A stretch of 64,000 nucleotides of DNA, from NCBI GenBank assembly GCA_019635315.1, contig JAHBZT010000001.1:728001-792000 (forward strand), given 5' to 3'. This document shows, one piece after another, positions 37,785 to 46,212 of the stretch (the stretch's first letter is position 1; each line of letters opens with the position of its first letter). Origin of the DNA: Rubrivivax sp. (GTDB taxonomy: Bacteria > Pseudomonadota > Gammaproteobacteria > Burkholderiales > Burkholderiaceae_C). The notes beneath the pieces were generated by a model. The model was not told where the DNA came from. It saw only the letters and a program-made list of their open reading frames with translations, and ran no database searches. The position numbers and the translations under genes are program-made.

Positions 37785-39925
37785 CGAGCACCAAGAACCT
37801 GCTCGTCGAGCTGTTCGTCGAGGAGCTGCCGCCCAAGGCGCTGAAGAAGCTCGGCGAGGCCTTCGGCGCCGCGCTGCTGGACGGCCTGCGTGCGGCCGGC
37901 CTGGCCGGCGAGGGCTCGGTGCTCAACGGCTTCGCGACGCCGCGCCGGCTGGCCGCCCATGTCAGCCACGTGCTGGCGGTGGCGCCCGACCGCGCCGCCA
38001 GCGTCAAGCTGATGCCGGCGGCGGTGGCGCTGGACGCCGCCGGGGCGCCGACCGCGGCGCTGCACAAGAAGCTGGCCGCGCTGGGCGTGGCCTCCGACCC
38101 GGACACCATCGCCGGGCTGCGCCGCGTGGCCGAGGGCAAGGCCGAGCTGCTCTACCTGGATACCGTGGTGCCGGGCGCGACGCTGGCCGCCGGGCTGCAG
38201 AAGGCGCTGGACGAGGCGATCGCGAAGCTGCCGATCCCCAAGGTCATGCAGTACCAGCTGGACAGCGGCGAGGGCGCACATTTCCAGCCGGGCTGGACCA
38301 GCGTGCACTTCGTGCGTCCGGCGCACGGCCTGGTGGCGCTGCACGGCGCCGACGTGGTGCCGGTGCAGGCGCTGGGCCTGGTGGCCGGTCGGCAGACGCG
38401 CGGCCACCGCTTCGAGGCCACCTTCGACCCGGTCGTGCTGCAGGACGCCGACCACTACGAGCGTCAGCTCGCCGAGCAGGGCGCGGTGGTGGCGTCCTTC
38501 GCGGCGCGGCGCGGCGAGATCGTGCGCCAGCTCGCCGCCGCCGCGGCGCGCGAGGGCCTGGTGCCGGTCGACGACGACGCGCTGCTCGACGAGGTCACGG
38601 CGCTGGTCGAGCGCCCGAACGTGCTGGTCTGCGGCTTTCCGCGCGAGTTCCTCGCCGTGCCGCAGGAGTGCCTGATCCTGACGATGAAGGCCAACCAGAA
38701 GTATTTCCCGCTGCTCGACGCCGAGGGCCGGCTGAGCCACCGCTTCCTGGTCGTCAGCAACATCTCGCCCGCCGATGCCTCGCGCGTGGTGCAGGGCAAC
38801 GAGCGCGTCGTGCGCCCGCGCCTGGCGGACGCCAAGTTCTTCTTCGACCAGGACCGCCGCCGCACGCTGGAAAGCCGGGTGCCCGAGCTGGCGCGCGTCG
38901 TCTACCACGGCAAGCTGGGCAGCCAGGGCGAGCGCGTGGAGCGCGTGCGGCTGCTGGCGCGTCGCATCGGGCAGGAGCTGGGCGGCGAGTCGCTGGCCGC
39001 GCTGGCCGACCGCGCCGCGCTGCTGGCCAAGGCCGACCTGCTGACCGACATGGTGGGCGAGTTCCCCGAGCTGCAGGGCGTGATGGGCGGCTACTACGCC
39101 CGCCACGACGGCGAACCCGAGGCGGTGGCGCTGGCCATCGAGGACCACTACCGGCCGCGCTTCGCCGGCGACGGGCTGCCGCGCGGCGATGCCGGCCTGG
39201 CGGTGGCGCTGGCCGACAAGCTGGAGACGCTCGCAGGCCTGTTCGGCATCGGCCAGCTGCCCACCGGCGACAAGGACCCCTTCGCGCTGCGGCGCCATGC
39301 GCTGGGCGTCATCCGCATGCTCGTCGAGCGCGACCTGCCGCTGGCGGTGCCGGCGCTGGTGGACATGGCCTTCGAGGCCTTCGCCGCCGGGCTGGCCGAC
39401 GCGCGCGGCGAGCTGACGCACTTCCTGTACGAGCGTCTGATCGGCTGGCTGCGCGAGGCCGGCTACAGCGCGCAGGAGGTCGACGCCGTGGTCGCGCTGC
39501 GCCCGCCGCGCTGGGCCGAGCTGCCGCAGCGCCTGGCCGCGGTGCGCGCCTTCGCCGCGCTGCCCGAGGCGGCGGCGCTGGCCGCCGCCAACAAGCGCGT
39601 GGGCAACATCCTGAAGAAGAGCGAGGCCGGCGACGCCGCGCTGGCGCCGGCGCCCGACGCGGCGCTGCTGCGCGAGCCGGCCGAGGCCGCGCTGGCCGCC
39701 GCGCTGCAGGCCGTGGAGCCGCAGGCCGAGGCCGCCTTCGCGCGCGGCGAGCACACCGCGTCGCTGCAGGCGCTGGCCGCGCTCAAGGCGCCGGTGGACG
39801 CCTTCTTCGACCACGTGATGGTCAACGCCGACGACCCCGCGCTGCGCCGCAACCGGCTGGCGCTGCTGGCGCGGCTGCACCGCGCGATGAACCGCGTCGC
39901 GGACCTCTCCCGCCTGGCGGCCTGA
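37781..39925 (+). CDS. glyS: Glycyl-tRNA synthetase beta subunit
   Basis: 714 residues. tRNA-binding subunit of Gly[22 protein letters not shown] at the start, [80 protein letters not shown], and a C-terminal DALR-like helical domain ([20 protein letters not shown]). Start ATG 37781 overlaps the glyQ stop. Confidence 0.98.
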   Translation: MTSTKNLLVELFVEELPPKALKKLGEAFGAALLDGLRAAGLAGEGSVLNGFATPRRLAAHVSHVLAVAPDRAASVKLMPAAVALDAAGAPTAALHKKLAALGVASDPDTIAGLRRVAEGKAELLYLDTVVPGATLAAGLQKALDEAIAKLPIPKVMQYQLDSGEGAHFQPGWTSVHFVRPAHGLVALHGADVVPVQALGLVAGRQTRGHRFEATFDPVVLQDADHYERQLAEQGAVVASFAARRGEIVRQLAAAAAREGLVPVDDDALLDEVTALVERPNVLVCGFPREFLAVPQECLILTMKANQKYFPLLDAEGRLSHRFLVVSNISPADASRVVQGNERVVRPRLADAKFFFDQDRRRTLESRVPELARVVYHGKLGSQGERVERVRLLARRIGQELGGESLAALADRAALLAKADLLTDMVGEFPELQGVMGGYYARHDGEPEAVALAIEDHYRPRFAGDGLPRGDAGLAVALADKLETLAGLFGIGQLPTGDKDPFALRRHALGVIRMLVERDLPLAVPALVDMAFEAFAAGLADARGELTHFLYERLIGWLREAGYSAQEVDAVVALRPPRWAELPQRLAAVRAFAALPEAAALAAANKRVGNILKKSEAGDAALAPAPDAALLREPAEAALAAALQAVEPQAEAAFARGEHTASLQALAALKAPVDAFFDHVMVNADDPALRRNRLALLARLHRAMNRVADLSRLAA

Positions 39926-39944
39926 CCCGGCCGCGCCGCCGACG

Positions 39945-40541
39945 ATGCACACCACCAAGCTCGTCATCCTGGGCCGCGACGGCATCCTCAACGAATACCG
40001 CGAGGCCCATGTCACGGCGCCGGAGGAATGGGTGCCGGTGCCCGGCGCGCTGGAGGCGGTGGCGCGGCTGAACCATGCCGGCTGGCATGTCGTGGTGGCC
40101 ACCAACCAGGCCGGCATCGGCCGCGGCATGATCGACATGGCGGCCATCAACGCGGTGCACGCGCACATGAACCAGCAGCTGATGGCGCAGGGCGCGCGCG
40201 TCGACGCCGTCTTCTTCTGCCCGCACACGCCGGAGGAAGGCTGCGACTGCCGCAAGCCGCGCCCGGGCATGCTGCTGGACATCGGTCGCCGCTACGGCGT
40301 GGACCTGCGCGGCGTGCCGCTGGTCGGCGACACGCTGCGCGACCTGCAGGCCGCGGTGGCCGCCGGCTGCGAGCCGCACCTGGTGCTGAGCGGCCGCGCC
40401 GCCGGGCTGGGCGACGAGCAGCTGCGCCAGACCATCTCGCAGGTCCCGGGCACCCGGGTGCATGCCGACCTGGCCGCCTTCGCCGACTTCCTGATGCAGC
40501 GCGACCATGTTGCCGACTCGACGGCCGGGGGGCTGGCCTGA
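39945..40541 (+). CDS. gmhB: GmhB-like HAD phosphatase (heptose-1,7-bisphosphate 7-phosphatase family)
   Basis: 198 residues. GmhB removes the 7-phosphate of D-glycero-D-manno-heptose 1,7-bisphosphate in LPS core synthesis. Family motifs present: ATNQAGIGRG (motif II), zinc site CPHTPEEGCDCRKPRPGM (Cys-His-Cys-Cys plus motif III Lys) and VGDTLRDLQAA (motif IV). Unusually, motif I reads LVILGRDGILN instead of a DRDG form, so the catalytic nucleophile Asp is replaced by Gly10, with Asp12 retained. It may be inactive or divergent, or GRDG may be a lineage feature. Its stop overlaps the plsC start (TGATG). Confidence 0.85.
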   Translation: MHTTKLVILGRDGILNEYREAHVTAPEEWVPVPGALEAVARLNHAGWHVVVATNQAGIGRGMIDMAAINAVHAHMNQQLMAQGARVDAVFFCPHTPEEGCDCRKPRPGMLLDIGRRYGVDLRGVPLVGDTLRDLQAAVAAGCEPHLVLSGRAAGLGDEQLRQTISQVPGTRVHADLAAFADFLMQRDHVADSTAGGLA

Positions 40542-41332
40542 TGCGCATCGTCTGGGCGCTGCGCTCGGCGCTGTTCGTGCTGTGGATGGCCGTCACCGTG
40601 GTGCCCTGGGCCACGGTGGTGCTGCTGATGTCGCCCTTCGTCTCCAGCACGCGGCTGTACTGGGCCTGCGTGGGCTGGCTGCGCGTGGCGATGTGGGGCT
40701 GCCGGCACCTGTGCGGCGTGCGCGCGCGGGTGACCGGCATGGAGCACGTGCCGACCGCGGCCGACGCCAAGGGCGCCGTGCTGCTGGCGCCCAAGCACCA
40801 GAGCACCTGGGAGACCTTCGCGCTGCCGACGCTGATGCCGCACCCGCTGGCCTACGTCTTCAAGCGCGAGCTGATCTACATCCCGTTCTTCGGGTGGGCG
40901 ATGGCGCGGCTGGACATGATCCACATCGACCGCAGCAAGCGCGCCGAGGCCTGGAACAAGGTCGCCGAGCAGGGCCGGCGCCTGTTCGGCCAGGGCGTGT
41001 GGGTGATCATGTTCCCCGAGGGCACGCGCACGCCGCGCGGCAGCCAGGGCGTGTACAAGAGCGGCGCGGCGCGGCTGGCGGTGGCCACCGGCGTGCCCAT
41101 CGTGCCGATCGCCGTCAGCTCGGCCAGGTGCTGGCCGCGCAAGAGTTTCCTGGTGCGCCCGGGCGTCGTCGACGTCTCGATCGGGCCGCCGATCCCGAGC
41201 GCAGGCCGCGACGCCGACGCGGTGATGCGCGAGGTCGAGACCTGGATCGAGACCGAGATGCGGCGCCTGGACCCCGAGGCCTACGGCGCCGGCGCCGCGC
41301 TGCCGCCGCCGGCGACCGCGTCGGCGCGCTGA
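40541..41332 (+). CDS. plsC: 1-acyl-sn-glycerol-3-phosphate acyltransferase
   Basis: 263 residues. Makes phosphatidic acid from lysophosphatidic acid at the inner membrane. N-terminal hydrophobic helices (ALFVLWMAVTVVPWATVVLL), acyltransferase motif I KHQSTWETF (H-x4-E rather than the more common H-x4-D), motif II KRELIYIPFFGWAMARL, motif III MFPEGTRTPRG, motif IV VPIVPIAVSS. Start ATG overlaps the gmhB stop. End of the corC-lnt-glyQS-gmhB-plsC run, largely an envelope and translation operon. Confidence 0.93.
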   Translation: MRIVWALRSALFVLWMAVTVVPWATVVLLMSPFVSSTRLYWACVGWLRVAMWGCRHLCGVRARVTGMEHVPTAADAKGAVLLAPKHQSTWETFALPTLMPHPLAYVFKRELIYIPFFGWAMARLDMIHIDRSKRAEAWNKVAEQGRRLFGQGVWVIMFPEGTRTPRGSQGVYKSGAARLAVATGVPIVPIAVSSARCWPRKSFLVRPGVVDVSIGPPIPSAGRDADAVMREVETWIETEMRRLDPEAYGAGAALPPPATASAR

Positions 41333-41379
41333 CCGGCGGCGGCGCCGGCAGGCCGCCGGCGGCCGCCACCGGCCGCTGC

Positions 41380-42567
41380 TCAGCGGCTGGCGACCTTGAT
41401 CGTGCTGATCAGCTCGTTGGCGACGCGGCGCGCCAGCGTCGCGCTGGTCTCGTCGTCGGGCCGGAAGGTCTTCTCGCAGCGGCCGGCGCTCACCGTCGGC
41501 GGCACCAGCGCCATCTGGTACTTCCAGGCCGGCAGCGCGACCTCGCGGCCGTAGCGCACCTGGCGCTGGTAGGGCGTGTTCTGGTGCGCGACGAACTTCT
41601 GCACCTCCTGCGCGTTGGCCACGTACGTGCGCTGGCGCAGCTCGACGGCGATGCGCTCGACCTGCGCGCTGACCTCGTTCATCTCGTGGCTGCCGATCCA
41701 GACGATCTCGCCGGTCTGCACGTGGATCAGCTTGGCGTTGAGCTCGGCGCCCATGATCGCGCAGCTCAGCTCGTGGTGCCCGGACTCGAAGGTCGGCCGC
41801 AGCTGCGGGTACTTGGCCAGGAAATCGCGCACCTGCGGCTCGTGGCGCAGGTCGGCCTTCAGCTGCACCTGCTTGTCGGTGTGGAAGCGGTTGATCTGCA
41901 GGATGTAGTCGGCGCGGATGTCGCCGGCCTGCGCGGCGCGGATCACCTCGGAGATGTCGGTCAGCTCCTTGTTGTCGCCGCTGCGCGAGCGCCCGGCCGA
42001 GCGCGTCTGCATCTTGGACTTGAACTCGGCGATCTGGTCCGAATACTGCGCGGCGCTGATCTCGCCGCGGTCGAAGCGGCGCTTGAGGTCGTCCAGGATG
42101 GGCCGCGCCTCCTCGGCGACGCTGGAGCGCAGGCAGCCGAAGGTGTTGAGGTCGCAGCGCGCCTCGTCGCGCAGGTCGCGCAGCTTGGCCTCGAAGCGGG
42201 CGCGGCTGAGCACGCGGAAACCGCTGCCGATGAAGACCTTCTCGATCTGCTGCTCGGCCTCGTTGAAGAAGTCCTTGGTCTTGAACTCCTGGTTCGCGGC
42301 GCCCTGCCGCGAGCGCATCTCCATCAGGCTCTCGGGCACGTTGATGACCACCGTGCTGCCGGGCTTGACGGCGTGGCCCGGCATCTGCACGACGTTGTCG
42401 TGCAGCCGGCTGCCGCTCTTGAGCGTCAGGTCCACGGTGACCGTCTCGCTGCGCTCGGCGGGCACGGCGGGCATCGCCAGCGGCTCGGCGAGCTTGGGGG
42501 CACTGGAACAGCCCGCCAGGGCGGCCAGGGCGGCGACCGCCATGATCGAGATGCGCTTCGTCTGCAT
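41380..42567 (-). CDS. Lipoprotein of unknown function
   Basis: 395 residues, ATG 42567 behind AAGGAG. Lipoprotein signal (SIMAVAALAALAGCSSAPKL, Cys about residue 20). The mature part mixes charged helices (ISAAQYSDQIAEFKSKMQTR, GDNKELTDISEVIRAAQAGD) with strands such as DYILQINRFHTDKQVQLKAD and LIHVQTGEIVWIGSHEMNEV. That last pattern (variable gene-product stem ending in an ATG-EIVW-type strand) recalls CsgG/LpoB/GNA1162-like periplasmic lipoproteins, but I cannot assign a family. Convergent with plsC; possibly linked to envelope biogenesis. Confidence 0.75.
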   Translation of the reverse strand: MQTKRISIMAVAALAALAGCSSAPKLAEPLAMPAVPAERSETVTVDLTLKSGSRLHDNVVQMPGHAVKPGSTVVINVPESLMEMRSRQGAANQEFKTKDFFNEAEQQIEKVFIGSGFRVLSRARFEAKLRDLRDEARCDLNTFGCLRSSVAEEARPILDDLKRRFDRGEISAAQYSDQIAEFKSKMQTRSAGRSRSGDNKELTDISEVIRAAQAGDIRADYILQINRFHTDKQVQLKADLRHEPQVRDFLAKYPQLRPTFESGHHELSCAIMGAELNAKLIHVQTGEIVWIGSHEMNEVSAQVERIAVELRQRTYVANAQEVQKFVAHQNTPYQRQVRYGREVALPAWKYQMALVPPTVSAGRCEKTFRPDDETSATLARRVANELISTIKVASR

Positions 42568-42754
42568 GGATTCTCCTTGTGGTGGGTCCTGTCGCCGCGT
42601 CCGCGGCACCGGCCGCTGCGCCGCGGGGCGCGCCGGGGGCGGACGGACGGCAACACGAAGCTATCGGCCGCTGCCCGGTCGACTTGACGGCGCGCGCCGG
42701 CCGGCGCGCCCGCGGCCGGCGCCCCAGGGCCCGGACTGCCTAGAATTGCCGCTC

Positions 42755-43663
42755 ATGCCCGCTGCTCCCGCCGTGCCGCCGCCGGTCCAGCTGTCCCTGT
42801 TCGACACGTCGGCAGGGCCGGCCGACGCCGGGGTGTCGGCTGCGGCGCCGCGCGACGCAGCGCCGACCGCGTCCCCGCCGCCGGCCGCCGGCGTGCCCGC
42901 GCCGCCGGCCTGGCGCCATCCGCGTGCGCACCGCGAACTGCACCTCGAGGGCCAGCCGGTGGCCTACGAACTGCGCCGGGCGCGGCGGCGCAGCATCGGC
43001 TTCGTGGTCGGCGCCGAGGGCCTGACCGTCAGCGCGCCGCGCTGGGTCGGGCTCGGCGAGATCGAGGCCGCGCTGCGCGAGAAGGCGGCCTGGATCCTGC
43101 GCAAGCTGCACGAGCAGCGCGAACGTGCGCGCCGGCTGGAGGCCGCGCGCATCGAGTGGCGCGAGGGCGCCGCGGTGCCCTTTCTCGGCGAGCCGGTGAT
43201 CCTGGTCCTGGACGCACGCGTCGCCGGCGCGGTGCTGCACGCCGACAGCACGACGCTGCCCGGCGTGCCGCGCCTGACGCTGCACCTGGGGCTGCCGCAG
43301 GACGCGGCGCCGGCGCAGATCCGCGACACCGTGCAGAGCTGGCTGCAGCGCCAGGCGCGGCGTCTCTTCGAGGAACGCTGCGCGCTGTTCGCCGCCCGGC
43401 TGGGCGTGCGCATGACGCGGCTGGCGCTCAGCTCGGCGTCCACGCGCTGGGGCAGCGCCAGCGCCGACGGCTCGATCCGGCTCAACTGGCGGCTCGTGCA
43501 CTTCGCGCTGCCGGTCATCGACTATGTCGTGACGCACGAGCTGGCGCACCTGCGCGAGATGAACCACAGCGCGGCGTTCTGGGAGGTCGTGCGCTCGGCG
43601 CTGCCCGACTACGAGGCGGCCCGCGGCGCGCTGCGCCACGAACTGCTGCCCGCCTTCGACTGA
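42755..43663 (+). CDS. SprT/YgjP-like zinc metallopeptidase domain protein (M48/DUF45)
   Basis: 302 residues from ATG 42755. A proline/alanine-rich N terminus (about 1-60) precedes a DUF45 (YgjP) domain: YELRRARRRSIGFVVGAEGL, TRLALSSASTRWGSASADGS, LNWRLVHFALPVIDYVVTHE and the zinc motif HELAHLREMNHSAAFW (HExxH with a downstream His). Members are putative cytosolic metallopeptidases encoded beside various genes; the target is unknown. It stands alone on this strand, followed by a 220-bp untranslated stretch and a terminator. Confidence 0.88.
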   Translation: MPAAPAVPPPVQLSLFDTSAGPADAGVSAAAPRDAAPTASPPPAAGVPAPPAWRHPRAHRELHLEGQPVAYELRRARRRSIGFVVGAEGLTVSAPRWVGLGEIEAALREKAAWILRKLHEQRERARRLEAARIEWREGAAVPFLGEPVILVLDARVAGAVLHADSTTLPGVPRLTLHLGLPQDAAPAQIRDTVQSWLQRQARRLFEERCALFAARLGVRMTRLALSSASTRWGSASADGSIRLNWRLVHFALPVIDYVVTHELAHLREMNHSAAFWEVVRSALPDYEAARGALRHELLPAFD

Positions 43664-43924
43664 CGCGCTCCACCGGCGCCCCCCCCCATTCGAGGGTGTC
43701 GGCCGCGGCCCGCTTTCCACCATCCGTAGGATGGGCTCGGCGGCAACCGGCCCCGATACTGCGGCCCGCAGTTGTCATCACCAGACCGGGGTTAGACGGC
43801 CCCGGGTAACCACCAAGGCAGACAGTCCGCCGCGTCCTCGTGCGGCGGCGTGCGGAGTCCGGAGCTGGGAGGTTCCGGGGACAGGCGGCAGGACGGCAGG
43901 ACCGGCCTGCCGCCTTTTCCTTTT
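43664..43924 (+). ncRNA. Structured 3' region, possible small RNA
   Basis: The 308-bp gap between convergent genes has no credible ORF. On the plus strand it holds a series of stems: CCATCC-GTA-GGATGG (about 43720), a GGCCCC/GGGGTT-rich paired block near 43770-43800, CCGCCGC-N8-GCGGCGG (about 43831-43852), and finally the terminator at 43884. Either a long 3' UTR of the metallopeptidase gene or an independent sRNA. It matches no ncRNA family I can recall; RNase P RNA, SRP RNA and 6S RNA were considered and do not fit. Confidence 0.35.
43884..43924 (+). terminator. Rho-independent terminator
   Basis: Stem GGCGGCAGG / CCTGCCGCC with a 13-nt loop followed directly by TTTTCCTTTTCC on the plus strand. 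It ends transcripts coming from the metallopeptidase gene or from an sRNA in the preceding 220 bp. Confidence 0.75.
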
Positions 43925-43971
43925 CCTTTCCCGTTCCCTTTCCGGTGCCGGTGCGGCAGGCGCTTCCTGGG

Positions 43972-45072
43972 TCAGCCCGCCGTCGCCCAGCGCAGCACGC
44001 CGTCGGCGGCGGGCACGGGGCGCAGCCGGCCCTGGTTCGCCAGCGCATGTGCGTGCGCGATCGCCTCGCCGATCGCGAACGTGGTCTGGTGCAGGTCCAG
44101 CGGGCGCTTGAACAGCACCGGGATCAGCTCGGCGGCACTGCGCGGCGCCGCGGCGCAGGCGGCCAGCACCTCGGCGAAGCGTTCGTCGTGGTGCGCATGC
44201 AGCTGCGCGATGCGCTCGTGCAGGCCGCGGAAGGGCTTGCCGTGCGAGGGCAGCACCAGCGTGCCGGCGGGCAGCGCGCGCAGCCGGTCCAGCGAGCGCA
44301 GGTACAGCGGCAGCGGGTCGGCCTCGGGCTCCAGGTCGATGACGCTGACGTTGGTGCTGATGCGCGGCAGCACCATGTCGCCGCTGATCAGCACGCCCAG
44401 CTCGGCGCAGTGCAGCGCGATGTGCTCCGGCGCGTGGCCGTAGCCGGCGATGCAGGTCCAGGCGCGGCCGCCGATGTCCAGCGCCATGCCGTCCATCAGG
44501 CGCCGGAAGCGCTGCGGCACCGCGGGCACCATGCTGGCGTAGTAGTTCGAACGCGCGCGCACCTTGGCCAGCGAGTCCGGGTCGGTGAGGCCATGGCGGG
44601 CGAAGAAGCGCGCCGCCGCGTCGCCGCCGAAGCCGGTGGTCGACTGGCTGGAGATGCGCGCCGCGTTCCAGTCGGTGGCGCTGATCCACAGGCGGCAGTC
44701 GCCGACCCCCGCGCTGGCGCCGGGGACGCCCGCGGTCGACCAGCGCTCGCACAGCCAGTGCGCGAGCCCGATGTGGTCCGGGTGCATGTGCGTGACGATC
44801 ACGCGCAGCACCGGCAGGCCCTGCAACTGCGTCGCGAAGACCTGCTCCCAGGCGGCGCGCGTGGCGTCGCTGGTCACGCCGCAGTCGACGACGCTCCAGC
44901 CGTCCACGCCGTCGAGGCGGTCGCGCAGCAGCCACAGGTTGATGTGGTCCAGCGCGAAGGGCAGCGGCATGCGCAGCCAGCGCACGCCGGGCGCCACCTC
45001 CAGCGTGGTGCCCGTGGCGGGCAGCGCGTCGCCGAAGGGGTAGTGCAGGGCGCTCTCGTGCGGATTGGCCAT
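43972..45072 (-). CDS. MBL-fold metallo-hydrolase
   Basis: 366 residues. Metallo-beta-lactamase fold with the dinuclear site motif THMHPDHIG (HxHxDH), a central ARSNYYASMVPAVPQRF segment, the second metal ligands in GYGHAPEHIALHC and SGDMVLPRIS, and LVLPSHGKPFRGL. A C-terminal helical extension (about 280-360) is typical of glyoxalase II-like/LACTB2-like hydrolases in Burkholderiales. Substrate unknown. It is divergent from liuR across the LiuR operator-like site, so it may belong to the LiuR regulon. Confidence 0.88.
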   Translation of the reverse strand: MANPHESALHYPFGDALPATGTTLEVAPGVRWLRMPLPFALDHINLWLLRDRLDGVDGWSVVDCGVTSDATRAAWEQVFATQLQGLPVLRVIVTHMHPDHIGLAHWLCERWSTAGVPGASAGVGDCRLWISATDWNAARISSQSTTGFGGDAAARFFARHGLTDPDSLAKVRARSNYYASMVPAVPQRFRRLMDGMALDIGGRAWTCIAGYGHAPEHIALHCAELGVLISGDMVLPRISTNVSVIDLEPEADPLPLYLRSLDRLRALPAGTLVLPSHGKPFRGLHERIAQLHAHHDERFAEVLAACAAAPRSAAELIPVLFKRPLDLHQTTFAIGEAIAHAHALANQGRLRPVPAADGVLRWATAG

Positions 45073-45131
45073 GGCGGATGCGCAAAGCGGATCGGAGGGA
45101 GGCAGCGCCAGGCGGCGCCGGCTGGGTTAAA

Positions 45132-45153
45132 TTGACGTTTACGTCAACGTCAG
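45132..45153. promoter_or_regulatory. LiuR operator-like palindrome upstream of liuR
   Basis: 22-bp inverted repeat: left arm TTGACGTTTAC, right arm GTCAACGTCAG, i.e. two mismatches from the perfect site at 45689. It lies between the divergent MBL hydrolase and liuR genes and only 7 bp before the liuR ATG. Known LiuR sites in proteobacteria have the same TTGACGTTTACGTNAACGT core (MerR-family dyad). Implies autoregulation and possible control of the divergent gene. Confidence 0.85.
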
Positions 45154-45160
45154 TCTAACC

Positions 45161-45655
45161 ATGGCCGAGCGACCCCCCGCTGCCGGTGCCGCCGCGAACG
45201 CCACGCGCGCCGCCGCGCGCAGCTTCACGATCACCGATCTGGCGCTGGAGTTCGACATCACGCCGCGCGCGATCCGCTTCTACGAGGACGTCGGCCTGCT
45301 GACGCCGCAGCGCGCCGGGCGCAACCGCGTCTACACGCAGCGCGACCGCACGCGGCTGAAGCTGACGCTGCGCGGCAAGCGGCTGGGGCTGTCGCTGCAG
45401 GAGATCAAGCAGCTGGTGGACATGTACGACTCGCCGTCGGACACCACGCAGCAGCTGCAGGCCTTCCTGGCCGTGCTGGCCGAGCACCGCCGGCAGCTCG
45501 AGCAGCAGCGCGAGGACCTGGAGGTCACGCTGGCCGAGATCGCGCAGCACGAGGCACGCTGCCGCTCGCTGCTGGCCGCCGCACCCGACCGCCCTGCCGC
45601 CGCGGCGCGGCCGCCGCGCCCGTCGCGTGCCCGCCGCGTCGCCGCCGCCGGCTGA
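45161..45655 (+). CDS. liuR: LiuR, MerR-family regulator of leucine/isovalerate catabolism
   Basis: 164 residues. MerR-type winged helix ([40 protein letters not shown]), then [20 protein letters not shown] and a coiled coil ([20 protein letters not shown]). Typical LiuR, a repressor of branched-chain amino-acid degradation that responds to pathway intermediates. The ATG at 45161 lies 7 bp after the operator, leaving no room for a normal RBS, so the mRNA may be leaderless or start within the operator. It controls the site upstream of the thioesterase-ivd genes. Confidence 0.92.
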   Translation: MAERPPAAGAAANATRAAARSFTITDLALEFDITPRAIRFYEDVGLLTPQRAGRNRVYTQRDRTRLKLTLRGKRLGLSLQEIKQLVDMYDSPSDTTQQLQAFLAVLAEHRRQLEQQREDLEVTLAEIAQHEARCRSLLAAAPDRPAAAARPPRPSRARRVAAAG

Positions 45656-45688
45656 AGGCGGCCACGGCGGCGCGGCGAGCGGTTAGCA

Positions 45689-45710
45689 TTGACGTTTACG
45701 TAAACGTCAA
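45689..45710. promoter_or_regulatory. LiuR operator, perfect palindrome
   Basis: Perfect 22-bp dyad: TTGACGTTTAC and its exact reverse complement GTAAACGTCAA. It sits 14 bp before the thioesterase ATG and upstream of ivd, exactly where LiuR would control both. It differs from the liuR-proximal site at two positions in one arm, which predicts tighter binding here. Confidence 0.9.
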
Positions 45711-45724
45711 TCGAAGCCGTCCTG

Positions 45725-46180
45725 ATGCCGCCCCCTGCCGCCGACCCCGACTTCGAGGCGCGCACGCGCGCCTCGTTCGCGCGCCAGGCCGCGATGGCCA
45801 CGCTGGGCATCACGCTCGAGCGGGTCGCGCCCGGCGAGGTCGAGCTGGCGCTGCCGCACCGGCCCGACCTGACGCAGCAGCACGGCTTCCTGCACGCCGG
45901 CGTGGTGTCCACCGCGCTGGACTCGGCCTGCGGCTATGCCGCCTTCACGCTGATGCCGGCCGACGCCGCGGTGCTGACGATCGAGTTCAAGGTCAACCTG
46001 CTGGCGCCGGCGCGCGGCCCGGTGCTGCGTGTGCTCGGCCAGGTGGTCAAGGCCGGCCGTACGATCAGCGTCGTCGACGCGCGCGCCTGGCGGCGGGCGC
46101 CCGGCACGGGCGAGGACCAGCTGGTCGCGACGATGACGGCCACCGTGATGACCGTGCTCGGGCGCGGCCTGGCGGGCTGA
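45725..46180 (+). CDS. PaaI-type hotdog-fold thioesterase
   Basis: 151 residues. Hotdog fold: [20 protein letters not shown], the [20 protein letters not shown] segment (H-G...G motif with Asp/Glu region of PaaI-type enzymes), [20 protein letters not shown]. Hydrolyses acyl-CoA thioesters, probably releasing trapped CoA during acyl-CoA catabolism. Located directly behind the LiuR operator and 32 bp before ivd, so probably LiuR-regulated and co-transcribed with ivd. Confidence 0.9.
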   Translation: MPPPAADPDFEARTRASFARQAAMATLGITLERVAPGEVELALPHRPDLTQQHGFLHAGVVSTALDSACGYAAFTLMPADAAVLTIEFKVNLLAPARGPVLRVLGQVVKAGRTISVVDARAWRRAPGTGEDQLVATMTATVMTVLGRGLAG

Positions 46181-46212
46181 CGAGGCCTGACGATCAACCA
46201 GGAGACTTCCCG

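Noticed and set aside
43664-43971. RNase P RNA, SRP RNA, 6S RNA or a known riboswitch in the intergenic gap
   Set aside because: None of the conserved cores (for example GAGGAAAGTCCGGGC or GGTCAGGTCCGGAAGG) is present, and no gene lies downstream in the right direction for a riboswitch.
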